From NCBI GenBank assembly GCA_964577175.1, contig CAZNYC010000051.1, forward strand, positions 1 to 26,479: a stretch of DNA of 26,479 nucleotides, given 5' to 3'. Numbering within the stretch: the stretch's first letter is position 1; each line of letters opens with the position of its first letter. A program made the translations under genes and the position numbers. Below the pieces are notes generated by a model that was not told the origin of the DNA, did no database searches, and was given only the letters and a program-made list of their open reading frames with translations. Positions 1-7,861 of the stretch are shown here, piece after piece. This DNA is from BS750m-G62 sp964577175 (lineage in GTDB: Bacteria > Planctomycetota > Phycisphaerae > FEN-1346).

Positions 1-2345
1 AGGAAATGGGCCGGGACCCCCAGCACCTGCACGTCACGATCTACGAGGACGACGACGAATCGTTCAACATCTGGCGCGACCGCGTCGGCGTGCCGGAGGC
101 GCGTATCTGGCGGTTCGGCGAGGAGGAGAACTTCTGGCCGGAGTCCGCCCCCTCGAAGGGCCCGAACGGCCCGTGCGGCCCGTGCACGGAAATCCTCATT
201 GATACGGAACCGGAGCGCGGCAACGAGACCACGCCGGAGAACGACTCCCAGCGGTTCGTCGAGGTCTGGAACCTCGTGCTCCAGCAGTTCGACCGGCAGG
301 AGGGCGGCACCCTCGTCCCCCTGCCCTCCAAGAACATCGACACGGGGATGGGCCTGGAGCGGATGGCGGCCGTCTTACAGGGCGCGCCGACCAACATGGA
401 CATCGACGTGATGCGTCCCATCGTCGAGGCCGCCGCCGACGCCGTCGGCCGAACCTACGAGCCCGGCCGCAGCGACGACGCCGACCGCCGCCTCCGTCGC
501 ATCGCCGAGCACGTCCGGAGCGTGGCGTTCTGCATCGCCGACGGGGCCCTGCCCGACCGCTACGGCCGGGGGTACGTGGTGCGGCGGATCATCCGCCGGG
601 CCGCCCTCGACGCCCGCCATCTCGGTGTGGCCGAGCCGGTGCTGGCGCGCCTCGTCCCGGTCGTCGAAGAGACGATGGGCGGGACGTACCCGGAAATCGG
701 CCAGCGGCGCGAGACGATCGCCAACCTCCTGGAGGCCGAGGAGCGGCGGTTCATCGCGGCCATCGAGGAGTCCGCCGGCATCCGCCAGTTCGATGAGGAG
801 ATCGAGCGCCTCTCCGCCGAGGACGCCGGCGAGATGCCCGGCCGACGCGTCTTCGAGTTCTACGACACCCACGGCATCCCGGTCGAGTTCATCGAGCAGC
901 GCCTCGCCGAGGAAGGCCTGGCCTTCGACCGCGACGGGTTCCGCGAGGCGATGGACGCCCGCCGCGAACAGTCCCGGGCCGGCTCCACGATGGGCAAGGA
1001 CACCATCGTCTTCAAGCGCGAGGCCCTCGCCTCGGGCGCCCTCGACCGCCTGCACCGCGAGAACCTCTCCACCGAGTTCGTCGGCTACGACGCGACCGAG
1101 AGCCGGGCCACCGTCCTGGCGGTCATCGTCGGCGACGAATGGGTCGAGGCCGCCGAGGCCGGCGCCGACGCCCAGGTCCTCCTGGACCGCACGCCGTTCT
1201 ACGCCCGCAGCGGCGGGCAGGTGGGCGACGTCGGACGCCTCCTCGCCGAGACGGGCGAGGCCGAGGTCTCCGACACCATCCTCGACCACGAGTTCATCGT
1301 CCATCTGGTCAGCGTGAAGCGCGGCCGGATCGCGCGCGGCCAGGCCGTCACGGCCCGCGTCGACGCCGACCGCCGCCTCGCCACCGCCCGGAACCACACG
1401 GCCACGCACCTGCTGCAATGGGCCCTGCGCGAGGTGCTGGGCGACCACGTCCAGCAGGCGGGGTCGGAGGTGTCGCCGGAGCGGCTGCGGTTCGACTTCA
1501 CCCACCCGACGGCCCCGGCTCCCGAGGAGTTGCGGCAGGTGGAGGACCTCGTCAACGCGCGCATCCTGGAGGCCCCCCACGTCGAGGTGGCCACCATGCC
1601 CATCGAGGAGGCCCGCGAGGCCGGCGCGATGGCCCTGTTCGGCGAGAAGTACGCCGACGAGGTCCGCGTCGTCTCGGTCGGCGACTTCTCGAAGGAACTG
1701 TGCGGCGGCACGCACCTGGAGAACGTGGGGCGGGTGGGACTCTTTAAGATCACGGCCGAGGAGTCCGTCGCCGCCGGCGTCCGCCGCATCACGGCCGTCA
1801 CCGGCCGCGGCGCGCTGGACTACGTCCACGAGCAGGAAGACGTGCTGACGGACCTTTGCGAGGCGCTCAAGGCCACGCCCGAGGGGCTGCCGGAGCGCGT
1901 CCAGGCGCTGCAGCGGCAGATCAAGGACCTGAAGAACGATCTCGCCCAGGCCCGCAGCGTGACGAAGCGCGGCAGCCTGGACGACCTGCTCGGGCAGATC
2001 CAGGAGGTGGACGGCGCGCCGGTTCTGGCGGCCGAGGTCGACGGGGCCGACGCCGGCGCCCTCCGCGAGGCCGCCGACGCCATCCGCGCCAAACGCGACT
2101 CCGTCCTGACGGTCCTCGCGAGCCGGGCCGAGGGCAAGGTCGTCCTCATTGCCGCCGCCACCAAGGACCTCGTCGACCGCGGCCTGCACGCGGGGAACCT
2201 GATCGGCGAGGTGGCCCGGGCGGTCGGCGGGGGGGGTGGCGGCCGGCCGGACTTCGCCCAGGCGGGCGGCAAAGACGCCGGCGCCCTGCCCGACGCCCTG
2301 GCCCGCGTGCCGGACCTCGTCCGCGGCCAATTGGACGCCTCGTAG
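1..2345 (+). CDS. alaS: Alanyl-tRNA synthetase, 5'-truncated by window edge
   Basis: This cytoplasmic enzyme charges tRNA-Ala with alanine and edits mischarged Ser/Gly. The reading frame is already open at the left edge, so the true start lies outside; by comparison with E. coli AlaRS (876 aa) roughly the first 115-120 residues, including class II motif 1, are missing. The visible part, numbered from the Met codon at base 6, starts in the aminoacylation domain (GPCGPCTEI, then DTGMGLERMAAVLQ). The editing domain has the zinc/catalytic motifs HTATH (464-468) and CGGTH (566-570), so all four ligands are present. It ends with the DHHA1-type C-terminal domain carrying a glycine-rich run and RPDFAQAGG. 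It ends in TAG 109 bases before rpmF. The in-frame ATG at base 6 is internal and should not be taken as the start. Identification is very secure. Confidence 0.97.
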   Translation, partial: EMGRDPQHLHVTIYEDDDESFNIWRDRVGVPEARIWRFGEEENFWPESAPSKGPNGPCGPCTEILIDTEPERGNETTPENDSQRFVEVWNLVLQQFDRQEGGTLVPLPSKNIDTGMGLERMAAVLQGAPTNMDIDVMRPIVEAAADAVGRTYEPGRSDDADRRLRRIAEHVRSVAFCIADGALPDRYGRGYVVRRIIRRAALDARHLGVAEPVLARLVPVVEETMGGTYPEIGQRRETIANLLEAEERRFIAAIEESAGIRQFDEEIERLSAEDAGEMPGRRVFEFYDTHGIPVEFIEQRLAEEGLAFDRDGFREAMDARREQSRAGSTMGKDTIVFKREALASGALDRLHRENLSTEFVGYDATESRATVLAVIVGDEWVEAAEAGADAQVLLDRTPFYARSGGQVGDVGRLLAETGEAEVSDTILDHEFIVHLVSVKRGRIARGQAVTARVDADRRLATARNHTATHLLQWALREVLGDHVQQAGSEVSPERLRFDFTHPTAPAPEELRQVEDLVNARILEAPHVEVATMPIEEAREAGAMALFGEKYADEVRVVSVGDFSKELCGGTHLENVGRVGLFKITAEESVAAGVRRITAVTGRGALDYVHEQEDVLTDLCEALKATPEGLPERVQALQRQIKDLKNDLAQARSVTKRGSLDDLLGQIQEVDGAPVLAAEVDGADAGALREAADAIRAKRDSVLTVLASRAEGKVVLIAAATKDLVDRGLHAGNLIGEVARAVGGGGGGRPDFAQAGGKDAGALPDALARVPDLVRGQLDAS

Positions 2346-2365
2346 CGGCGCTGCCCGCTTTTCGG

Positions 2366-2394
2366 TTGACCGCGGCCCGGTCAGGCGATACCCT
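2366..2394 (+). promoter_or_regulatory. Possible sigma70-type promoter for rpmF-plsX-fabH
   Basis: TTGACC (2366-2371) is followed after 17 bases by TACCCT (2389-2394). The -35 box matches 5/6 to consensus, the -10 box only 3/6. It lies just past the alaS stop and about 60 bases before the rpmF start, where a promoter would be expected. Inference from sequence only. Confidence 0.4.
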
Positions 2395-2420
2395 TTCTGC
2401 CTTTCCGTTGCCGATTTTCC

Positions 2421-2437
2421 GTGCCGCCGGGCGGCAC
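2421..2437 (+). other. Hairpin directly upstream of the rpmF ribosome binding site
   Basis: A perfect 7-bp stem (GTGCCGC / GCGGCAC) with a 3-base loop ends 3 bases before the rpmF Shine-Dalgarno sequence AGGAGGAG (2441-2448). There is no T run, so it is not an intrinsic terminator. It could influence translation initiation of L32, but this is not shown. Confidence 0.4.
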
Positions 2438-2454
2438 CGCAGGAGGAGACGACC

Positions 2455-2637
2455 ATGCCGGTTCCGAAGAGACGAACGCCCCAGGCCCGCAAGGGCAAAC
2501 GCCGTTCGCACGACGCCATCGCGCCCCGCCAGACCACCGTCTGCCGGCAATGCGGGCACGACAAACTGCCGCATACCGTGTGCGGGAACTGCGGCCACTA
2601 CCGCGGCCGACAGGTTCTCGACATCGAGGAGGAGTAA
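2455..2637 (+). CDS. rpmF: 50S ribosomal protein L32
   Basis: A small basic protein of the large ribosomal subunit, 60 aa, the usual size for bL32. It begins MPVPKRRTPQARKGKRRSH, the typical basic N-terminus. It then has a zinc-ribbon made of two CXXC pairs (C30/C33 and C43/C46), so this is the zinc-containing form rather than a cysteine-free paralogue. The start ATG is preceded by a strong AGGAGGAG six bases upstream. The stop codon is 3 bases before the plsX GTG. The rpmF-plsX-fabH order is conserved in many bacteria; the DUF177 (YceD) gene that often precedes rpmF is absent here because alaS sits upstream. Very secure. Confidence 0.97.
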   Translation: MPVPKRRTPQARKGKRRSHDAIAPRQTTVCRQCGHDKLPHTVCGNCGHYRGRQVLDIEEE

Positions 2638-2640
2638 TCG

Positions 2641-3642
2641 GTGCGGCTGGCGATCGACGCCATGGGCGGCGACCACGCGCCGGGCGAGATCGTGCGCGGC
2701 GTCGTCGGCGCCCGCGACGGCCTCCCGGACGATTCGTTTCTCCTCGTCGGCGATGCCGAGGCCATCGGGGCCGAACTCGATGCCGTCGGCATCGACCGGG
2801 ATCGCCTCGAGGTGGTGCCTGCCGCCGAACGGGTCGGCATGGGCGAGCCTCCCGTCGAGGCCGTCCGCCGGCAGCCCGACTCCTCGCTCCGCCGGGCCGT
2901 CGAACTCATGGCCGACGACCGCGCCGACGCCGTCGTCTCCGCCGGCAACACGGGGGCGTTCGTGGCGGCGGCCCACATGATCGCCAAACGCCTGCCGGGC
3001 GTCCGACGGCCGGGCATCAGCGTCGTCTTCCCCACGGTCCACGGGCCGGTCGTCGTGATCGACGTCGGCGCCAACGTCGACAGCCGCCCCGTCCACCTGC
3101 TCCAGTACGGGCTGATGGCCAGCGTGTATGCCCGCGAGGTGTTCGGCGTGGCCGACCCGCGGGTCGGCATCCTCTCCATCGGTGAGGAGAGCCAGAAGGG
3201 TAACGAACTCGCCCGCGAGGCCCGCGACCTCATGGCCCGCAGCGCCCTGAACTTCCAGGGCAACGCCGAGGGCCGCGACATCTTCAACGGCCGGTTCGAC
3301 GTCGTCGTCTGCGACGGATTCGTCGGCAACATCGTCCTGAAGTGCGTCGAGGCTCTGGCCGACAGCGTCTTCCAGACCGTCATGACGGAGGTCCGCGAGA
3401 TGCCCGGCGACACGCGAGAGGCCCTCATGCCCGTCATGCGCGACCTCCAGCGCCGCCACGATGCCGAGGAGTACGGCGGGGCGCCCCTGCTGGGCATCAA
3501 CGGCGTGGTCATCATCTGCCACGGCAACGCGAAGGCCCGGGCCGTCACGAACGCGCTCCGCGCCGCCGCCACCTACGCCCGCCAGGAGGTCAACCGGACC
3601 ATCGTCCAGGAAATCGCCAAGGCCGGAGGGACCTCCGCGTGA
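2641..3642 (+). CDS. plsX: Phosphate acyltransferase PlsX
   Basis: PlsX converts acyl-ACP to acyl-phosphate, the acyl donor for PlsY in phospholipid synthesis; it is a peripheral membrane enzyme. The protein is 333 aa, normal for the family. It opens with the hallmark AIDAMGGDHAPGEIVRG, followed by SAGNTGAF, the IDVGANVDSRP segment, SIGEESQKGNEL and the VCDGFVGNIVLK motif. The start is GTG at 2641; no ATG is nearby, and the GAGGAGGAG at the end of rpmF (2626-2634) serves as its ribosome binding site. It overlaps fabH by 3 bases (GTGA), suggesting translational coupling within an rpmF-plsX-fabH operon. Very secure. Confidence 0.96.
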   Translation: MRLAIDAMGGDHAPGEIVRGVVGARDGLPDDSFLLVGDAEAIGAELDAVGIDRDRLEVVPAAERVGMGEPPVEAVRRQPDSSLRRAVELMADDRADAVVSAGNTGAFVAAAHMIAKRLPGVRRPGISVVFPTVHGPVVVIDVGANVDSRPVHLLQYGLMASVYAREVFGVADPRVGILSIGEESQKGNELAREARDLMARSALNFQGNAEGRDIFNGRFDVVVCDGFVGNIVLKCVEALADSVFQTVMTEVREMPGDTREALMPVMRDLQRRHDAEEYGGAPLLGINGVVIICHGNAKARAVTNALRAAATYARQEVNRTIVQEIAKAGGTSA

Positions 3643-4631
3643 CCCGACCCGCCAGCGCCAAGGTCATCGGCACGGGCATGTACGTGCCCGAGCGCGTGAT
3701 GACGAACGAGGATTTCACGCGCATCGTCGAGACCAACGACGAGTGGATCGTCCAGCGGACCGGCATGAAGGAGCGCCGCCTGGCCGAACACGACCAGGCC
3801 ACCAGCGACTTGGCGATCGAGGCCTGCCGCCGCGCCATGGACGATGCCGGCGTCGCGCCGGACGAGATCGACCTCCTCATCTGCGCCACGATCACCGCCG
3901 ACAACACGCTGCCGGCCACGGCGTGCTGGCTCCAGGACCGCCTCGGCTGCACGAACGCCGGCGCGTTCGACCTGACGGCCGCCTGCTCCGGCCACATCTA
4001 TGCCCTCTCGCAGGCGCGGGCGGCCATCCTCTCGGGCCAGGCCCGGACGGTCCTCGTCACGAGCGCCGAGACCCTGTCCAAGATCACCGATTACGACGAC
4101 CGCGGCACGTGCGTCCTGTTCGGCGACGGGGCGGGGGCGGCCGTGGTGCAGGCCAGCGACGAGCCCGACACGGGCATCCTCTACACCACCCTCTACGCCG
4201 ACGGCTCGGGCGGGGACCTGATGATCCTGCCGGGCGGCGGGTCGCGCCGGACCCCCTCGCACGAAACGGTGGACCAGCGCCTGCACTACATGCACATCCG
4301 CGGCCGGGAAGTCTTCAAGTTCGCCGTCCTCAAGATGCAGGAACTCATCGAGGAATGCATGAAGGCCTGCGGCCTGACCGTCGAGGGGGTCACGATGGTC
4401 GTCCCGCACCAGGTGAACACGCGGATCATCGACGCCGCCACCAGCCGCATGGGCTTCCCGCCGGAAAAAGTCTTTCTCAACATCGCCACGTACGGTAACA
4501 CGGGAGGGGCGAGCGTGGCGATGGCCCACCACGAGGCCCTCGCCCGGGGCGACATCGGCCCCGGCGACGTGGCGTTCCTGGTGGCCTTCGGCGGCGGGTT
4601 GACGTGGGCGGGTGCGGCGATCCGGCATTGA
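3639..4631 (+). CDS. fabH: 3-oxoacyl-ACP synthase III (KAS III)
   Basis: FabH condenses acetyl-CoA with malonyl-ACP to start type II fatty acid synthesis. The 330-aa protein has the thiolase-fold Cys-His-Asn triad: C116 in TAACSGH, H257 in VPHQVN and N287 in YGNTGGAS, with spacing as in E. coli FabH (C112/H244/N274). The N-terminal part has ETNDEWIVQRTGMKERR, typical of the family. The reading frame stays open far upstream inside plsX, but homology begins at residue 3-10 of the GTG at 3639, which overlaps the plsX TGA as GTGA. That makes this GTG the sensible start. No intrinsic terminator is evident; a large inverted-repeat element begins 12 bases after the stop. Confidence 0.96.
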   Translation: MTRPASAKVIGTGMYVPERVMTNEDFTRIVETNDEWIVQRTGMKERRLAEHDQATSDLAIEACRRAMDDAGVAPDEIDLLICATITADNTLPATACWLQDRLGCTNAGAFDLTAACSGHIYALSQARAAILSGQARTVLVTSAETLSKITDYDDRGTCVLFGDGAGAAVVQASDEPDTGILYTTLYADGSGGDLMILPGGGSRRTPSHETVDQRLHYMHIRGREVFKFAVLKMQELIEECMKACGLTVEGVTMVVPHQVNTRIIDAATSRMGFPPEKVFLNIATYGNTGGASVAMAHHEALARGDIGPGDVAFLVAFGGGLTWAGAAIRH

Positions 4632-4643
4632 CGGCACGGCCTG

Positions 4644-4980
4644 AACCGCAAAGGACGCAAAGAGCGCCAAGAGAGGCGGCCTGAAGAAACAGGCAGCGGG
4701 GTGACATGGCCGGCTATTGACCCAGGTGAAAGTAATGTCCGCGGTTGTCATTCTGAGGAGCGGCGAAGCCGCGACGAAGAATCTCGCCTCGATGCTGCTC
4801 CCGCGGCGAGATTCTTCGGCTCCGCAAGCGGAGCCTCAGAATGACAGCCTGGCGCGGCGAGGACATTACTTCTGCTTCGTGCAATAGCCGTCCTGAGCCG
4901 CACCGCCTCTCGCAAGAGGCTCAATGGGCAAGCCGTTTCAACCCAGGCTTCCCCTTTGCGACCTTGCGTCCTTTGCGGTT
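4644..4980. repeat. Nested inverted-repeat (MITE-like) element filling the fabH-symporter gap
   Basis: The 429-base gap between fabH and the symporter contains an imperfect inverted repeat about 337 bp long and no gene. The outer arms read AACCGCAAAGGACGCAA (from 4644) and its complement TTGCGTCCTTTGCGGTT (to 4980). Further inward the two sides share GAGAGGCGG, GGCTATTG and AAGTAATGTCC as inverted pairs, then the 100-bp palindrome at 4746-4846. Sequences like the outer arm recur as dispersed repeats in many bacterial genomes (from memory). No transposase and no clear target-site duplication are visible. The remaining bases up to 5047 show only the symporter ribosome binding site. Confidence 0.75.
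4746..4846. repeat. 100-bp palindromic repeat, copy A
   Basis: The termini are TGTCATTCTGAGG and CCTCAGAATGACA. Inside are GAAGAATCTCGCC and GGCGAGATTCTTC as a second inverted pair, and each arm carries its own small hairpin (GCGGCGAAGCCGC on the left, GGCTCCGC/GCGGAGCC on the right). Copy B at 15711-15810 has the same plan. Confidence 0.85.
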
Positions 4981-5060
4981 CAATCGCCTGTTCGCATCAC
5001 CGGAAACCGACACGGCGCAGGCCAACTCGAACCGCCTTGGTCCTAACGGAGGAGCACGCC

Positions 5061-6839
5061 ATGGAAGGACTCGGCCCCATCGACTGGGCGACCGTTGCCG
5101 CCTACTTCCTGCTCGTCTTCGGCCTCTCCTGGTACGTCATCCGCAAGAACAAGGACACGCCGGACGACTACTTCCTGGCCGGCCGCAACCTCGGCTGGTT
5201 CATCATCGGGGCCTCCATCTTCGCCTCGAACATCGGGTCCGAGCACCTGGTGGGCCTCGCCGGCTCCGGCGCGACCGACGGCGTGGCCATGGCCCATTAC
5301 GAACTGCACGCCTGGTGCCTGCTCGTCCTGGGCTGGGTGTTCGTGCCGTTCTACATGCGGTCGCGCGTGTTCACCATGCCGCAGTTCCTCGAGAAACGGT
5401 TCAGCCCGATGGCCCGGTGGGTGCTGTCGGTCATTTCGCTGGTGGCGTACGTGCTGACGAAGATCGCGGTGGCCATCTTCGCGGGCGGCATCGTGTTCTC
5501 GGTCCTGTTGCCGGAGATCCGCATCGACATCGGCGGCTGGACGATGGACAGTTTCTGGATCGGCTCCATCCTCATCATCCTCCTGACCGGGGCCTACACG
5601 GTGCTCGGCGGGCTGCGGGCGGTCGCCTATACCGACACGCTCCAGACGTTCACGCTCGTGATCGGGTCGGCGCTGGTGACGATCTTCGGCCTCCACGCCC
5701 TGGGCGGGTGGAGCGAACTCAGGGAGATCGCCGGCTCGGAGATGTTCAACCTCTGGAAACCGCTCGTCCCCGCCGGCGTCGAGGGCACCTGGGCCCCCGT
5801 CATGGAGACGGGCGCCGACGGCGAGGTCGTCCGCCAGGCGTGGTACTTCAACGGCAACTACCCGTGGCTGGGCATGCTCTTCTGCGCCCCGATCATCGGC
5901 CTCTGGTACTGGTGTACGGACCAATATATCGTACAGCGTGCCCTGGGCGCCCCGAACGAGCGGCAGGCCCGCCGCGGCAGCCTGTGGGCGGCGTTCCTGA
6001 AACTCCTGCCCGTCTTCATCTTCATCATCCCCGGCATGATCTGCTTCGCCCTGGCCGCCAGCGGCAAGGTCGAGGCCCTCCAGCAGACCCTCATGGACGA
6101 GGGGAAAGTCGACACCGTGGAGGCCCAGGCGGCGTTCCCGCTGCTCGTCAAGCACATGCTGCCGGTGGGCGTGCGGGGATTCGTCGTGGCGGGCCTGTTG
6201 GCGGCCCTGATGAGCAGCCTCTCCAGCGTCTTCAACGCCTCGGCCACCCTGTTCACGATGGACTTCTACTCGCGGCTGCATCCGAACGTCTCGGAACACA
6301 AACTCGTCTGGATCGGCCGACTCGCCACCATCGTGATGGTCGTCATCGGCCTGGCGTGGATTCCGGTGATCCAGGGCAGCCGGGGACTGTACCACTACCT
6401 CCAGGGCGTGCAGGCGTACCTGGCCCCGCCGATCTTCGTCGTCTTCTTCCTCGGCGTCTTCATGAAACGGATGAACGCCAAGGGATGCCTGGCGGCCCTG
6501 GTGGTCGGGTTCCTGCTGGGCGTGTTCCGCCTGCTCGTCGATACGCCCGTGGCCCTGTGGGGCACGGAGTACGCCGAGGGGTCGCTGCTGTGGGTCGTCA
6601 ACAGCATCTTCTTCCAGTACTACAGCCTGGTCATCTTCCTGGTGTGTATCGTGGTGATGGTGGGGGTGAGTTACCTGACCAACCCGCCGCCGTACGAGAA
6701 ACTCAGCGGCCTGACGTACGCCACGCTGACCGACGAGGATCGCCGCTCGAGCCGCGCCAGTTGGAACTGGCGGGACGTGGGCATCTCCGTCCTCGTGCTG
6801 CTCATCATCCTGGCGGCGTACCTGTACTTCAACGGATGA
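5061..6839 (+). CDS. SGLT-type sodium:solute symporter (SSS family)
   Basis: An inner-membrane Na+-driven symporter of the solute:sodium symporter family, 592 aa, with about 13-14 hydrophobic segments. It has the SGLT-branch signatures SNIGSEHLVGLAGSG near residues 60-75 and WYWCTDQYIVQRALG near 285-300, plus AALMSSLSSVFNASATLF, the SSS sodium-site region. These resemble Vibrio SGLT and mammalian SGLTs, so a sugar (or inositol-like) substrate is likely; the exact substrate cannot be read. The start ATG at 5061 follows GGAGGAG (5048-5054) with a 6-base spacer; the frame is open a further 35 codons upstream but without family similarity. It sits alone between a repeat element and a convergent DUF1080 gene, which may degrade carbohydrates, so a shared role in sugar use is possible. 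Confidence 0.92.
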   Translation: MEGLGPIDWATVAAYFLLVFGLSWYVIRKNKDTPDDYFLAGRNLGWFIIGASIFASNIGSEHLVGLAGSGATDGVAMAHYELHAWCLLVLGWVFVPFYMRSRVFTMPQFLEKRFSPMARWVLSVISLVAYVLTKIAVAIFAGGIVFSVLLPEIRIDIGGWTMDSFWIGSILIILLTGAYTVLGGLRAVAYTDTLQTFTLVIGSALVTIFGLHALGGWSELREIAGSEMFNLWKPLVPAGVEGTWAPVMETGADGEVVRQAWYFNGNYPWLGMLFCAPIIGLWYWCTDQYIVQRALGAPNERQARRGSLWAAFLKLLPVFIFIIPGMICFALAASGKVEALQQTLMDEGKVDTVEAQAAFPLLVKHMLPVGVRGFVVAGLLAALMSSLSSVFNASATLFTMDFYSRLHPNVSEHKLVWIGRLATIVMVVIGLAWIPVIQGSRGLYHYLQGVQAYLAPPIFVVFFLGVFMKRMNAKGCLAALVVGFLLGVFRLLVDTPVALWGTEYAEGSLLWVVNSIFFQYYSLVIFLVCIVVMVGVSYLTNPPPYEKLSGLTYATLTDEDRRSSRASWNWRDVGISVLVLLIILAAYLYFNG

Positions 6840-6869
6840 GCGGGCGGCTGTGATGTGCGTGCAGTCAAG

Positions 6870-6939
6870 CGCGGCGGGTCTCCGCACCCGCCGCGATCCT
6901 TCTCCAACGGTGTGGCCCGGCCGGTCTTGCCCGGCCGGG
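6870..6939. terminator. Two GC-rich hairpins between convergent genes
   Basis: Hairpin 1 (6870-6895) has a perfect 10-bp stem CGCGGCGGGT / ACCCGCCGCG with loop CTCCGC. Hairpin 2 (6916-6939) has a perfect 9-bp stem CCCGGCCGG / CCGGCCGGG with loop TCTTGC. They lie between the ends of the symporter and the DUF1080 gene, where a bidirectional terminator would be useful. Neither is followed by a T run on either strand, so intrinsic termination is doubtful. Hairpin 1 also resembles a repeat found inside gltB. Confidence 0.4.
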
Positions 6940-6981
6940 AGAGATGCCCCCGGCTTGAACGAGCCAACCCGGCCGCACGCC

Positions 6982-7674
6982 CTACTTCAACTCCTTGATC
7001 CGGATGTTCCGCCACCGCACGACGAGCGGTTCGGTCTTTTTGCCCACGCCGTGCACCTGGAAGCCGATGAGCCCCTCGGATTCGCGGTCGTCGGTCATGT
7101 CCGCCACCGCCACGCCGTTGACCCACGTCCGGATGCGGTTGCCCTTGCACTCGATCTTATAGTGGTTCCACGCGTTGTCCTTGAAGGCCTTGCGTGCCTT
7201 TTCGGAGGCGTCCTTCGGGCCGAAGATCCACCCGCCGCGGCCTTCGTCGTAGATGCAGCCGCTGGACCCGCGTTTCGCGTGCGAGATTTCGCATTGATAT
7301 CCGTACATCCGCCCGACGGGCAGCGTCCGGTCGCCCTTGTTCCGCTTGACGGTCTCGCCCTGCTTCGCCACGTGCGAACGGACCTGCACGCCGGAGTTCA
7401 GGGCCGGGGCGCACTTGACCTCGAACGCCAGGACGAAGTCGCCGTACGCCTTCGGCGGGCACAGGAAGGAGTTCTGCGTGTTCGGGACGGAGGAGCCGAC
7501 GAGGCAGCCGTCCCGGACCTCGTACGTCGCCTTGCCGCCCACCTGGTTCCATCCCTCAATGGATTTGCCGTCGAAGAGGGGGACGAACCCGTCCTCGGCC
7601 GCCGTCGCGACAGCGGCCGCCAGCACCGCCGTGACCGCCGCCGCACATGCCGTCAGGCTCAGCCCGTGTTTCAT
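6982..7674 (-). CDS. Secreted DUF1080 (3-keto-disaccharide hydrolase-like) protein
   Basis: A 230-aa exported protein of the DUF1080 / PF06439 family, a concanavalin-like fold. Some members hydrolyse 3-keto-disaccharides, and the family is strongly expanded in Planctomycetota and related phyla. The first ~26 residues (MKHGLSLTACAAA... ending ATAA before EDG) form a signal peptide. Family motifs follow: PLFDGKSIEGWN, DFVLAFEVKC, NSGVQVRS, GYQCEISHAKRGSSG, a Trp-containing NHYKIECKGNRIRTWVNG and a final VRWRNIRIKEL. The start was set at the second of two nearby ATGs because AGGAGGT lies six bases before it. Its own activity and substrate are not known. It converges with the symporter and is the last gene of the long minus-strand run, but the 226-base repeat-bearing gap makes co-transcription with guaA uncertain. 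Confidence 0.88.
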   Translation of the reverse strand: MKHGLSLTACAAAVTAVLAAAVATAAEDGFVPLFDGKSIEGWNQVGGKATYEVRDGCLVGSSVPNTQNSFLCPPKAYGDFVLAFEVKCAPALNSGVQVRSHVAKQGETVKRNKGDRTLPVGRMYGYQCEISHAKRGSSGCIYDEGRGGWIFGPKDASEKARKAFKDNAWNHYKIECKGNRIRTWVNGVAVADMTDDRESEGLIGFQVHGVGKKTEPLVVRWRNIRIKELK

Positions 7675-7680
7675 CGTCAT

Positions 7681-7687
7681 ACCTCCT
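7681..7687 (-). promoter_or_regulatory. Ribosome binding site deciding the DUF1080 start
   Basis: On the minus strand AGGAGGT directly abuts an ATG at 7680 but is six bases from the ATG at 7674. Normal spacing favours 7674, which also gives a standard signal peptide starting MKHG. Confidence 0.7.
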
Positions 7688-7711
7688 GGTTCAGGGTTCG
7701 CTGGGTCGTCG

Positions 7712-7857
7712 GCGCGTTGCGCGCGACGTGCTCGGCTCGGGGCCTCGCCGGCCCACGTTGCGCTGTGGCGCGCTCGGCTGCGCGTCGCGCGCGACGTGCT
7801 CGGCTCGGGGCCTCGCCGGCCCACGTTGCGCCGTGGCGCGCTCGGCTGCGCCTCGCG
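7712..7857. repeat. Tandem repeat, about 2.1 copies of 68 bp
   Basis: GCGCGACGTGCTCGGCTCGG begins at 7721 and again at 7789, a period of 68 bp, with only a few differences between copies. The unit continues through GGCCTCGCCGGCCCACGTTG and a GTGGCGCGCTCGGCTGCG segment. It lies between the guaA end and the DUF1080 start. An open frame runs through it into the DUF1080 gene, but it reads as repeat rather than protein. Confidence 0.85.
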
Positions 7858-7861
7858 GCTA

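Noticed and set aside
3342..3638. Longer fabH starting inside plsX
   Set aside because: The extra N-terminal sequence is an out-of-frame reading of plsX; the GTG at 3639 overlaps the plsX stop and matches the family start.
4644..4980. Insertion sequence between fabH and the symporter
   Set aside because: No transposase frame fits the region and no target duplication is visible; it is at most a non-autonomous repeat.
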